From Microbotryum silenes-acaulis (Eukaryota; Basidiomycota; Microbotryomycetes; Microbotryales; Microbotryaceae): a DNA stretch of 64,000 bases. Where the stretch lies: contig QPFY01000002.1 of assembly GCA_003665825.1 (NCBI GenBank), positions 2,108,001-2,172,000 on the forward strand, written 5' to 3'. Under the pieces are notes generated by a model. It saw nothing but the letters and a program-made list of their open reading frames with translations. It ran no database searches and had not been told where the DNA came from. Every line of letters starts with the position of its first letter. Position 1 is the first letter of the stretch. Below are positions 44,775 to 53,884 of the stretch, one piece after another. The translations under genes were made by a program, and so were the position numbers.

Positions 44775-44845
44775 CAATAGGAGAGCCCAATTTCAGCGCC
44801 CATCGGCCCATCGGTTCGAACGCAATAGGGGAGCCCGATTTCAAC
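44775..44845. repeat. Imperfect 23-bp direct repeat, spacing 48 bp
   Basis: CAATAGGAGAGCCCAATTTC at 44775 and CAATAGGGGAGCCCGATTTC at 44823, three mismatches. It lies just outside the DDE element and may belong to its subterminal region. Confidence 0.65.
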
Positions 44846-45173
44846 AATGCTCCCCCGGATAGGAGGACCCCGGCTAAGCGCGCCGATCATTACAGTCAGA
44901 CCTGAGAAAATTTATATTTTCGGTGGACGGATTTTCCCATAAATTAATACAGGTATAGAGTTCGGCTTCAGATCACTACATTATGACCTGAAACTCCGTT
45001 TTTGAGCTCCCTACATCAAATCAAGAATTTTCGTGCATCGTTTGAGTCGATACATTGACTTCTGAGGGGGAGGAAATTCAGAAGGCCCGAATTCCTGAAT
45101 TGCAGCCAATGTACGGCCTCTACTGAGGCGTGATGACATCTAACAAGTTTTGAAAGCTCCAAGAAAAAATATC

Positions 45174-46735
45174 TTAACCTACTGACGCTGGAAATGAAGT
45201 CATTGTCGTCTGAATCCTCGCGGCATCCTGCTCGGCAACAAGAGTCCTGCGAATCCTCCTAGCCTCGTCCTCAAAAGAAATCAAATCCGTTGGACCTGAG
45301 TACCCATTCATAGCAAACCTAAGGAAAACATCAAGCGCTGAGATTGCCTCCTTCAGCGTCGTTCGCTTCGCCGGTCGAAGCTCTATCTCCGCTTCCTCCT
45401 CTCCTCCTTCTCCCTCGCAATTCTCCTCCAACTCTTCGGCAATGACCAGGTCCACAATCTCCTGATCGATCATTTCAGCCCCACCAGCAAGGTTCTCCTC
45501 CTCCACATCGACGAGAAAGTGGATACTCATCTTCTCGTTGCTCGTAACTATCCCCTTTTCGACCAGCTCATCGTTCGCCGTCTTCAGAGCGTTCATCGCG
45601 TTGATGATGCCGCGATCGCCATCGAGAGGCCCGCGACCGTTGGGAAGAGGTGTATGGTCGGTCAATCCTTTGTTCTTGCGATCAGACAAGATTTGAGCGT
45701 GGCGCCAGCAGTTGGCAATCGTCTCGGGGCGGATGTCGTTCCACGCCTGTCGAGGCTTCGCCGCGCTACCAATGATGAAGGGAGGGAGCCGTTCCGATCC
45801 GTCGGCGTTGACCGTGAAAGCGAAGGTGATGCGAGTCTTATTCATCTTGACACCATTTCGACCGTTCCGAGCAAGGCCCGTAGACGGACGCATAGCGTAG
45901 AAGAGACCGGTTTCGTCCATGTTGAAGATATCACTTGGGTCGTACTTGTTCGTAAGATCGACGACTCTTTTGCGCTCCTCTTCGAGCGTTTTCGCATCGA
46001 CCTTCTCGCCTTCGCCATGGAACTTGTAAGAGCGAAGATTGTGTCTAGATTCGCAAAGAGGAAATTCAGACAATGTAGAACGGCTGACTGGAACAAGAAT
46101 CACGCGAGTACCTTTTCTTAAAGCCCTGAAGCCAGCCGTTCGAAAAGGCGAAATCCCGAATCTCGAGTTTGTCGGCAAGTTGTTGACCTTTCAGGCGCAA
46201 TACATCGGTGGTGATGGTGGTGTTCTGCTCGAGAGCTTGAGTACACCAGATTGCCAGCGCCTTTTCCAGGTTCGGGTGCATGACGCTGTTGTTGCGCCTC
46301 ATGCTTCCTTGACCGCTTTCGAGAAGGACGCGATGCTCGTCTTCCTTTTTGCGCCATTGCGTGAGCTTTGGCTGGCTCAAGATCGGGATGTCTCGGTGGT
46401 TTGGCGAATTGTTGAAATACTTGACGGTGGCCGTGAGCGTCAGCTTGTGCCGTTTTTGATAGTCAAGGACCTTGACAATCTGCGCGGTGGTCGCCGCGCC
46501 CTTCGCTTTCGGTCCAAGCTTTTGAGGCTTGGGCTTAGCCTTTTGAGACGAGGTCGAGGCTGAAGTCGAGCCCTTTGTATGTCGAGAGAGGGCTTGAGGG
46601 ATTCGCTTTGTTGGCGATTTTTTTTGGAGGCGACGAGGTCAGGTCGAGCATGGTGACCTCATTCGCGGCGGCCCGTGCGCCCGACTCCTCTCGGCAAGGC
46701 TTCAGAGGCGGCTGTGAAGGTGCCACAGACATCAT
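45174..46735 (-). pseudogene. pogo/Tigger-type (CENP-B-like) DDE transposase gene, core deleted
   Basis: Minus-strand gene of the Tc1-mariner/pogo group. N-terminal half: Psq/CENP-B helix-turn-helix region (TTAQIVKVLDYQKRHKL, ATVKYFNNSPNHRDI, SQPKLTQWRKKE), then the CENP-B second DNA-binding domain (HPNLEKALAIWCTQALEQNT, LADKLEIRDFAFSNGWLQGF). An intron after GFKKR joins to HNLRSYKFHGE. The DDE domain begins normally with YDPSDIFNMDETGLFYAMRP and RITFAFTVNADGSERLPPFI IGSAAKPR, but runs directly into QAWNDIRPETIANCWRHAQI; the roughly 100 residues that hold the second and third catalytic acids are missing while the frame stays open to the stop. There is also a one-base frameshift at an 8-bp A run (46618-46625) near the N-terminus. 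It cannot be an active transposase; DNA-binding parts are retained. Confidence 0.85.
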
Positions 46736-46765
46736 CAGAAGGTCTGCAATGCAGCAAGCGATCAG

Positions 46766-46801
46766 TATCTATCTATCTATCTACTATCTACTAAAGACGT
46801 A

Positions 46802-46837
<36 letters not shown>

Positions 46838-46846
46838 AAGACGTAA
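46766..46846. repeat. TATC / CTACTAT microsatellite block
   Basis: TATCTATCTATC grades into CTACTAT heptamers; the segment CTACTAAAGACGTAA occurs twice (about 46790 and 46834), so the block has a short higher-order repeat. Confidence 0.85.
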
Positions 46847-46850
46847 CGGG

Positions 46851-46918
46851 AGACAAAGAACGTCAAAGAACGTCAAAGAACGAAAGACAAACCAAAAGAC
46901 AAACCAACAGACAAACCA
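46851..46918. repeat. AAAGAACGTC and AGACAAACC tandem repeats
   Basis: Two back-to-back runs: three copies of a 10-bp unit AAAGAACGTC, then three copies of about 11 bp containing AGACAAACC. They directly precede the Helitron remnant. Confidence 0.8.
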
Positions 46919-47175
46919 TGTGGCGTGACGTCATAATAGTTTCGCTACTGCAACAGCTCTCGGTCCAGCGTGTCCCCTGAGCCAGCTAGCGCTGTTTCAG
47001 AAAGGCTCGGCCGGCCACAGGCCGTTTCGCCCACGTTCGCCGAGGTTCCATTTTCAATCAAAGCAGCTTGGCACATGACCCTCTGCTTCCCGACGCAGAC
47101 TGAGACGACCTGTTTTGCGAGTCTACCACATCGTAGCGTACTTTCTTCAATCATCCAGTTCCTGCCACTGCCGAA

Positions 47176-48620
47176 ATGACATCGTCTCCTCTACAACAAC
47201 CTTCACGGAGAGCAGAGGGGCAGCAGAGACGTCGGCAACGTGAGCGAGCTGAGCGCGCCGCCCGTGAGGCTGCTCGCGTCCCTCCTCCGCACAACCCGGC
47301 CCCCGCTCTAATCGCACAGACGCCGCCGCCAGCAACCTCGAACAATCTCAGATCCGAAGCACAGCGACAACGACGACTTCGCGAGAGGCAGCAGCGGCGA
47401 ATCGAAGAAGACGACGTCGCGCCCGCACAGCACCCGCCAACAGCAACCTCGAACAATCGCAGATCCGAAGCACAGCGACAACGACGACTTCGCGAGAGGC
47501 AGCAGCGGCGAATCGAAGAAGACGACGTCGCGCAAATTGGATCGTCGAGTCAATCTGCATCGGCAGCCGGGCAACTGCGACGCGCCCGCAGTCCTTCACC
47601 TCCAGGCTTGAGATCCGTTCGCCCACGTTATGAACCAGTTCCAGACCTATCTCACGTCGCGGGGTCAGGTACAGACGCAACTGCAACTTCGACCACTACT
47701 GCCGTCGATCGCCGATCCGCGGAGCAGCGCCAACGACGCCAACGCGAAAGAGTGCGATCGAACCGGACCCCCCCCCGACTGCTCTGCTGCCGCTGCCGGA
47801 AGGGCCTTTCGCCCGACACGATCTCGGCTCAATGACATTGCAGTGTCCAATCTGTTCGGCTTTACACTGGGAGTTCGAAAGATCATCGACCCCAGGCGAG
47901 GTCACACCATTCAAAACCTGTTGCGCGGACGGCAAAGTTCGGCTACCCGGAATCGAAAAACCGCCCCCCGAGCTGCTCGCGCTTTTGACTGGCGATGGTC
48001 CAGGTCGGTACACGTCCATTCCTTCAACCTGCTAAATCAAGTACAGCGGACTAACAGCCTTGCTGAATATCCGTGAAACAGTTGAGAAGATCTTTCGGGA
48101 ACGCATTCTGGCATTCAATGAAAGCTTTGCTATGGCATCATTCGGGACAAGCAAAGGTCATGGCATCATCAGCGGTTCCGGGCCACCATCTTTCTACCTG
48201 AGCGGGAACGTATTTCATCGTATCGGCACCCTGGCACCATCCCCAGCAAGCAACCCAGTCTTTGCGCAGATTCTATTCCTGGCTCCGACGGAACGCATTG
48301 AAGCGCGACGCAGATTCAATGGACCGTCTGAAGAAGTACGACGTCTGGACACGGCATATCAACAAATTGTTCCACTACTCGACGGTATGCTGCAACATCA
48401 CAACAGGCGCGTCAAACTGTTCTTGACAGCACAGGAGTTCATGGACTGTGATGCATCACATATGTACCAGCTGCGGTTACTTGCGCCGCGCAATCGAGAT
48501 CCGAGAATCTACAACTTACCAACTCAAGACGAGGTTGCCGTCATTCTACCCGGGGACGACACAGGTCGTAGTACCAGTCTTCGCCGTATGGTAACAGTAG
48601 CGGATATGTCAGGGCCATGA
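47176..48620 (+). mobile_element. Helitron remnant A: Arg-rich N-terminus, zinc ribbon, Helitron_like_N start
   Basis: The ORF from 47176 encodes an Arg/Gln-rich leader (EAQRQRRLRERQQRRIEEDD repeats). A one-base frame change at a 9-bp C run (about 47768-47776) is needed to reach the Helitron block FARHDLGSMTLQCPICSALH with WEFER, FKTCCADGKVRLPGIEKPPP and LLALLTGDGPG. A GT-AG intron at about 48001-48082 leads to IFRERILAFNESFAMASFGT, SGSGPPSFYLSGNVFHRIGT, NPVFAQILFL and YNLPTQDEVAVILPGDD, all hallmarks of Helitron replication-initiator proteins with a CxxC...CC ribbon. The frame stops at 48620. No HUH catalytic motif and no Pif1 helicase follow, so this is a 5' fragment of a rolling-circle transposon. 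Confidence 0.85.
47331..47534 (+). repeat. Tandem duplication of 111 bp inside Helitron remnant A
   Basis: Two copies with a period of exactly 111 bp encode 37-residue units around RSEAQRQRRLRERQQRRIEE DDVA. The copies differ at very few bases (for example T versus G within the second codon group), so duplication is recent or gene conversion keeps it uniform. A diverged third unit follows near 47716. Confidence 0.9.
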
Positions 48621-49044
48621 GCGCAGATGATGTGGTTGTCAAATGCAGTCTTGGGAAGCTCGTGTGCAGCAGCATCAACTTCAGCATGGATCTCCTGAAG
48701 GAGCTTTGTCGGGCGCACCACGTGGAAGGATACTCCAGGAGGAACCCGTTTGCGAAAGAGCTATTCCTACAAGCGCCCCTTTGGCCGTGCGATCTCAACT
48801 GTAATGCTTGTTCAAATGGGTGTGTTTTCGGAAGGCAACAAGTCGCGACCCCCGTGACTCCGCCACAACGTCATTGCTTCCCGAGCACAGAGCATACGCA
48901 TCAAAACCTGTTACCGTGCTTCGAGCCTGACTGAACGAGGAAGTCCAGAAGAATCGCGAGAACGTCTCAGCGACTGACTCTAGACAAACGCTGCACAGAC
49001 GTCCACCGCTGCATCCCGAACCCGAACAAGAAGAACCCGGTAAA
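48621..49044 (+). mobile_element. Rearranged Helitron-derived segment
   Basis: Between the two Helitron remnants. Plus-strand reading gives a 105-codon frame (ADDVVVKCSLGKLV at its start) without clear homology. On the minus strand around 48541-48625 the reading contains LTYPLLLPYGEDWYYDL, close to the Helitron YPLLFPYGED motif, which would imply a small internal inversion. Both readings cannot be coding. Confidence 0.4.
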
Positions 49045-50777
49045 GTGATATCGCATTTTGCGCCAGCATCCGATCAGTTCAAGACCGAGCACCGTTCTGA
49101 ATGGAATGATTACTTCACCGACGCTTGTTCCCGTCTCTTCTGCTGCCTGGCGTGCTCCGAGAGAGTCTGCGGGCATAAAGTACGATCGGTGCCTGAAGAC
49201 GACATCAAGCGTGAGGAATCAGGGATTTGGAGGGGATTAACCAACTCTACACTACGGACGGACCTCCGACTTGCGATTTTTCAGCTTGACGGGGCGCGCT
49301 CATCCATCCCCGACGTCTCCATCGACCGAGCGACTCTTTAATCGATCAGATCGCGTACTCGCCCACGAAGAACACGCTTCAGTGCTCACTCTGTCCAGAC
49401 TGCTTCAAACGGTTGTTCCCTACCACAGGGCCACCGACTAAGCCCCCTCGGTCGTTGAGCAACGGATTTATCGCGCACTGGATCACGTCCCCGCTGATGT
49501 CCGAGATTGCTTCTCCAACGCGAGTCAGCTTGAGCACCTCGTCACTGCGCGCGCCAGAGCCTACAAGATCGTGTACAAGCTAACTCGTTTCGGATATCCC
49601 GAAAGCTCAACAAGAACTTACGCGCGGAAACACCCTCATCTTCAGGCAAAACACCGCTTCGTTCACCGATGTACTGCTCATGTCAGTCGAAGAACTCGCT
49701 GACAGTGTTTGCGTTTTATTCTGCGGAGGGAGCCCCAACCTTGCGGAGCTGGACAAGTGTCGACCCATGATCGTGAAGCAGAGTCGGATCCAAAAGATGC
49801 TCAGGTGGTTGATCAACGAAAGCAAGAATTCGGCGCACTCTGCCGTCTCCTTTGATGGCGATTGCACAGCTCGTTCGACGCAGTTCCGGCCCGGGTGCGC
49901 TCAACCCGACCTCTCCAGCTTCTACGGCGGTTTCAGCTTCAACCACTTCGACTTCGGCTTCCGTCTGGGTTGCTCCCCAAGTATCGGATCGACAAATCGC
50001 GGATGGAGACTGTCTCGTGCCCGACGTAGTTTTAGCGAATGTGGTGACCGCAGAGACAGTGGAACCAACATCATCGCTCTTTGAAGGCTACGCAACAACG
50101 CATAACGACTCTGAGGAACCAGTATCCGAACACGCACATGTGCCGCCACCCCCTACCGACGAACTAATTCACTCATGGCTGCTCTTTGAGAAAGCTCTCC
50201 GTTATCTCAACCAGGACAAGCCCACCTATGTCATTCCGACAGGCGACGCCCCTTTGTGGGAACCTTCGGACGAGCTCGTGCTCTCAAAGCTGTGGCCACA
50301 CCTCGATCCATTTGGTCTCGTCGGTTTCTGTGTCGAGCGCGACCTCAAGATTTCTCTGGACGAGCAAGTCAAACATTTGCTCAATCTATACGACCGCGAT
50401 TTCGATGCGACCCGTCTTTCCCATTCATCGTCTCGAACATGCTCCGCCGACGAGAAGAGTTTCGCCAACTCGCTTTTCGGGTCCCCAAAGAGAAGGTGGC
50501 TCGAATCGGAGCAGCACTGCTCGAAATCGACATGGATGTTGTGTCCGAAATGATCAAAAAATCCAAGGACACGAAAAGGTACAAGGCAACAACAGAAGCA
50601 GAGAAGCATATCAACCGTATTATGGCGGAATTGCAAAGTGTCGGAGACAAACTTCACGGCACAACTGCGCAGATGCTCGACATGAGGAATGAGATCCGCG
50701 GATACGTCAACGCGTTCGGTATGTACACCCTCTTCGTCACCGTCAACCCGGCAGATTTACACTCGCCGTTGCGATGA
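49045..50777 (+). mobile_element. Helitron remnant B: DUF6570-type region plus Helitron_like_N end
   Basis: A second, different Helitron lineage. Broken frames read in order: SRLFCCLACSERVCGHKVRS VPEDDI (zinc-binding start), LQCSLCPDCFKRLFPTTGPP TKPPRSLSNGFI, then ELADSVCVLFCGGSPNLAEL DKCRPMIVKQSRIQKMLRWL (DUF6570-like), HSWLLFEKALRYLNQDKP, LWPHLDPFGLVGFCVERDLK ISLDEQVKHLLNLYDRDF, FPFIVSNMLRRREEFRQLAF and LDMRNEIRGYVNAFGMYTLF VTVNPADLHSPL, the replicase block before the HUH motif. The frame ends right after SPLR. At least four frame changes or stops interrupt it and the HUH, helicase and C-terminal parts are absent. Confidence 0.85.
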
Positions 50778-51876
50778 CGAGGTATCTCACAGCCTTGGGC
50801 GCATCAAGGACAATTTTCTCGACCAAGCAGATACCGTTTAGGCCAACGACAAAAAGGCATCTAATCGTGGGTTGCAACGCTCTTCCCACTGTGAAAGATC
50901 TGTGGGGGAATACTGACACTCCATGCCATTTGATTCCCATGTCTCTCAGCGGTGGACACATTCACCACGCCTAGCCAGGCCGTCTCGCGCCCAAGTCACT
51001 CCCGGAAGTCCCGATCTCTCAACGTCAACTGAAACCACTTCTTATAGCTGACTTCGGTGAGCGCGCGATGTGGGTCCCCGGCGCTGACGACCACATGATG
51101 CGAACACAAACTCGTCCAGGCGGACTGTGACATGGGCGATGTCGAGTGATCTCAACTTATGCATTTACACCCCGGCTCTGGCTCGATCTCGTTGTCTGCA
51201 ATGTTCATTAACGTTTGGCACATTTACACGCCTCATTCATGTGAACCGAACTGACTCGGGAACTCGGTGCTGCATACCCGATCCATGGCACGTTCTTATT
51301 AATACTAGCTGACGCTGTCAGTCGGTGTTACTCCGTCAGAGGTTCAGGGACCCGTCGCCCCCTCCGGGGGCGCGTTAATTTTTTAAAAAAATGGATAGAG
51401 TAGCTTTGAATCGAGCGAGGGAGTGATTTCAGATGTTTGAGCCTGGGGAGGGTCATAATGATCCGGTCTGAGGCAGCCAAAGATCGTCCAGTGGGCCTAG
51501 CGTGGGTGGACGGGTCGAACGGTCGTCTCGTAATCCGATTCCTTGAAATTGACGTCAGCGAGAGCAAATGTATGATGTCACAGGTTTCACACTTTAAAGC
51601 GCTATGAATAGGGTGTTCACGTTGCGAGAACTCAGAAGTTGTGGCATTCAAAAGTCGTTCGCGTGTTCGCGTGTGAATCGAACAACGACCTCCTGTCTCG
51701 GATTCACAAGCTGCCGAAGGGCGGCGATCCTTGTCCTGCAGGATCGTCAATGGATTCCCGCCCCCTCTTCTTCTTGCCAATTCCCGATTCGCTCTCGAAA
51801 TCACCCTGTATCACCTCTTCTCCTCAAAAAGTACTCTGTACACCATCGCTGTCACGGACCAGCAAGCCGAACGATC
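50778..51876. other. Element-derived spacer with possible Helitron 3' terminus
   Basis: About 1.1 kb between Helitron remnant B and the first Gag-like gene. Short frames at 50774-50974 and 51328-51804 are not recognisable. The hairpin region at 51308-51372 is listed separately. The last 300 bp probably contain the Gag-like gene promoter. Confidence 0.4.
51308..51372. repeat. Paired hairpin-forming palindromes, possible Helitron 3' end
   Basis: CTGACGCTGTCAG at 51308-51320 is a 5-bp stem with a 3-nt loop; CGCCCCCTCCGGGGGCG at 51356-51372 is a 7-bp GC stem with a TCC loop, followed by CGTTAATTTTTTAAAAAA. Helitrons end with a GC hairpin near the 3' terminus, so this may be one, although no clean CTRR end is visible. 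Confidence 0.45.
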
Positions 51877-52706
51877 ATGTTCTCCCTTGAAAGCGCGATC
51901 GACCTAGCCGATCGCGTCCTTTCGCGTTTCCCAGACCGTCTCACACCCGAAAATTGGCATGCCTTCAAAACCCCTCTCGAGGACGCGCTTCGCTGCGCTA
52001 AAGTCCTGCGCATGCTCCAAGGGCGTTTCCCCAAACCTTCTCGCGACGATGAAGATGCCATCGAGGACTACGCTTCGAGACGCGCCGAGGCGAAGATGGT
52101 GTTGAGTTTTTGTATAGGGGATGATGCGTTCGCCTATATTGATGAGGAACCGGTCGAGGAGATGTGGGACGCGTTGGTAGACCGGTTTACGATCCTTTCC
52201 GGGGGGAGGGGGAAGACGACCAAGTTGAGGGCGAGGAAGTTGAGACAATTGTGAGTCGACGGAGCTTGAGCGTGGGAACATGGGCTGATCCCACGTTTAC
52301 ATTGGTCACGATCAGACTCGATCTCTCACCAACCCCCTTCACCGAAGGTGTCGATCTCGACGCCTACGTCGCCCAGGTCGCGGAGCTGGTCTACCAAATC
52401 AACTTCCTCTACCGCCAAGAACGTCGCGACGACGCCAGGTACGAAACGCGCATCGTCCCCGCGTGCTATGACCACGATAACGCCCCTCTCAGCCCAATGA
52501 GCTCGACGTTAGGTCACGAGGGATTACCTACGGTTCCTGATTCTAGGAGGGAAGCGATCCTCGCCGAGACGGCACAGAGACTTGATGGTGGGAGGGTCGG
52601 GAGGGGGTCGGATCACGAGGTGGTGGATTTGATCTCGGAGGATTTGCATCGCGAGTTGTTGCATGCCAAGTTGTTGACCGATCATTCGTTGCCTCATGTT
52701 GGTTAA
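51877..52706 (+). CDS. Ty1/copia Gag-like protein, stand-alone and intron-containing
   Basis: Two exons, 51877-52250 and 52316-52706, give 254 residues; the intron has GTGAGT and ATCAG ends. Residues 20-105 match the copia Gag/UBN2 pattern: LTPENWHAFKTPLEDALRC, YASRRAEAKMVLSFCIGDDA and EEPVEEMWDALVDRF. After the intron TPFTEGVDLDAYVAQVAELV with YQINFLYRQ gives the second Gag helical block seen in these capsid-type domains. There is no zinc knuckle, and no protease, integrase or reverse transcriptase follows, nor do I see LTRs. The frame is intact with no stop or frameshift, unlike the neighbouring elements, and an intron is odd for an active retrotransposon Gag. A domesticated or recently stranded Gag is inferred. 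It could also be a family of cellular proteins sharing this fold. Confidence 0.7.
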
Positions 52707-53145
52707 GCTTGAAGACTCTACTTTGCGGTCCATTGCACTTTTTTGTCTGTGTCTAATACTGGCTCTGTCATCATACCCACTCGTCCACCTACTGTTGTTG
52801 TAGGCTACTGTGCCGTCTAGACCAGAGCCTACCACTCTGAGCCACAAACTGATCGACCCGGGACCCGTCGAGACCAAGCGTCGTGATACTCATGGCCTCA
52901 CTGCCTATTGTTTCACTTCGGTATCGAAGCGAAAGAGCGCCGCCGGCGAACGGACGCGAACCCCCTGAAACATGTCGAGAAATGTCTTTCCTTGCGCGAT
53001 GATCTTTTGTACAGAGGGTCTCACCTGGTGGTCTAGAACCGAACAAGACGTCAATACCTCAGACCGAGCACCGTACGATGACGTTGTTCTCCCTCTCATT
53101 TTGCGTTCTACTACACATTCCAGTCGACTCCCAATATACCACTGC
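52707..53145. other. Spacer between the two Gag-like genes
   Basis: About 440 bp, no recognisable gene; a frame opening at 52972 runs into the second Gag-like gene, so the start of that gene could lie here. Confidence 0.35.
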
Positions 53146-53820
53146 ATGACTGGCAGGAACGGACCAGCGATGAAACGCTCGTTCTCGCATCCTACCCAAT
53201 ATCACTCCGCTCCACTTACCCAAGACCTCCCCTTCCTCAACATCGACCCATCGGCACCAGACTCGAATGCCTACCCTTTCCCACGAACGCTTTCCCGTCA
53301 ATCCTCGGCCACTTCCCTCTTCCCTTCTTCGAGGCCGACGACTTGGCTTCCGGGTCGTCCACCTACTCGTCAAATGGCGGGAATGACTCTGGATCGATCG
53401 AGGAGGGATTCGATGGCGAGTACGATTCGACCGACATATCATCGTGCGAGAACGACGTCGTCCATGCATATGTCGAAGAAAGCGTCCTTTGCGTCCCTTG
53501 TCGATCACCTCCCATCGCCAACGACGGGTCTGATCTTGACGCCGGAGACATGGCCGACGTTCAAAAAGGACCTCAAGGCTTCCCTCAAAGCAGCGGGCAT
53601 GTACAAGATGCTCAACGGTGAAATTCCCGCTCCCATTCGACGAAGGGATCAACGTGATGACACGGCGTACGACGAAGCGATGGAGAATTATCTGGCCAAG
53701 AGGAGCGAGGCGAAGTTGTTCCTCAATGCGAGTTTGGGGCCCGAATCGTTCGAGAGCATCCAAGATCGCCCGGTGGAGGATATGTGGAAGAGCTTGGTGA
53801 GGCTATACGAGGGACCTTGA
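53146..53820 (+). CDS. Second Ty1/copia Gag-like protein, C-terminally short
   Basis: Single exon of 224 residues from ATG 53146 (MTGRNGPAMK); alternatives are ATG 53170 (MKRSFSHPTQ) or 52972. Residues 1-125 are Ser/Pro/Arg-rich. Residues 130-221 are clearly paralogous to the gene at 51877: LTPETWPTFKKDLKASLKAA, MLNGEIPAPIRR, MENYLAKRSEAKLFLNASLG and DRPVEDMWKSLVRLYEGP. It stops where the first copy continues into the intron and second half of Gag, so it is either truncated or a shortened paralogue. No LTR, protease or polymerase nearby. The pair sits in tandem in the same orientation, 440 bp apart, which suggests local duplication followed by divergence, since identity is limited to motif positions. 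Confidence 0.65.
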   Translation: MTGRNGPAMKRSFSHPTQYHSAPLTQDLPFLNIDPSAPDSNAYPFPRTLSRQSSATSLFPSSRPTTWLPGRPPTRQMAGMTLDRSRRDSMASTIRPTYHRARTTSSMHMSKKASFASLVDHLPSPTTGLILTPETWPTFKKDLKASLKAAGMYKMLNGEIPAPIRRRDQRDDTAYDEAMENYLAKRSEAKLFLNASLGPESFESIQDRPVEDMWKSLVRLYEGP

Positions 53821-53884
53821 CGCTCGTGTTGGAGTAGGGGGGCGTAGTTGTGGTGAATTGCAAATACCCGACGTCCGATCGTGT

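Larger units (their letters stand above)
44568..45173. other. Left border of mobile-element island
   Basis: About 600 bp, AT-richer than the genes on the left, containing a 22-bp G run and a direct repeat listed separately. No gene seen. It probably includes the 3' end of the DDE element at 45174-46735, but I found no terminal inverted repeat by eye. Confidence 0.45.
46736..47175. other. Spacer between DDE element and Helitron remnants, with tandem repeats
   Basis: 440 bp. The left half is microsatellite-like (listed separately); the right half, from about 46925, has the base composition of the Helitron ORF that follows and may include its 5' end. No gene seen. Confidence 0.45.

Noticed and set aside
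44808..44822. GGTTCGAAC segments resembling a tRNA T-arm
   Set aside because: No acceptor stem, anticodon arm or A box at the right spacing; similar strings elsewhere lie in coding sequence.
44775..44845. CRISPR-like direct repeats
   Set aside because: Only two imperfect copies in a eukaryotic genome, next to a transposon.
45519..46121. 200-codon plus-strand frame in the DDE element
   Set aside because: Antisense of the recognisable transposase.
50774..50974. 66-codon frame directly after Helitron remnant B
   Set aside because: Different frame, no Helitron or other homology, no splice link.
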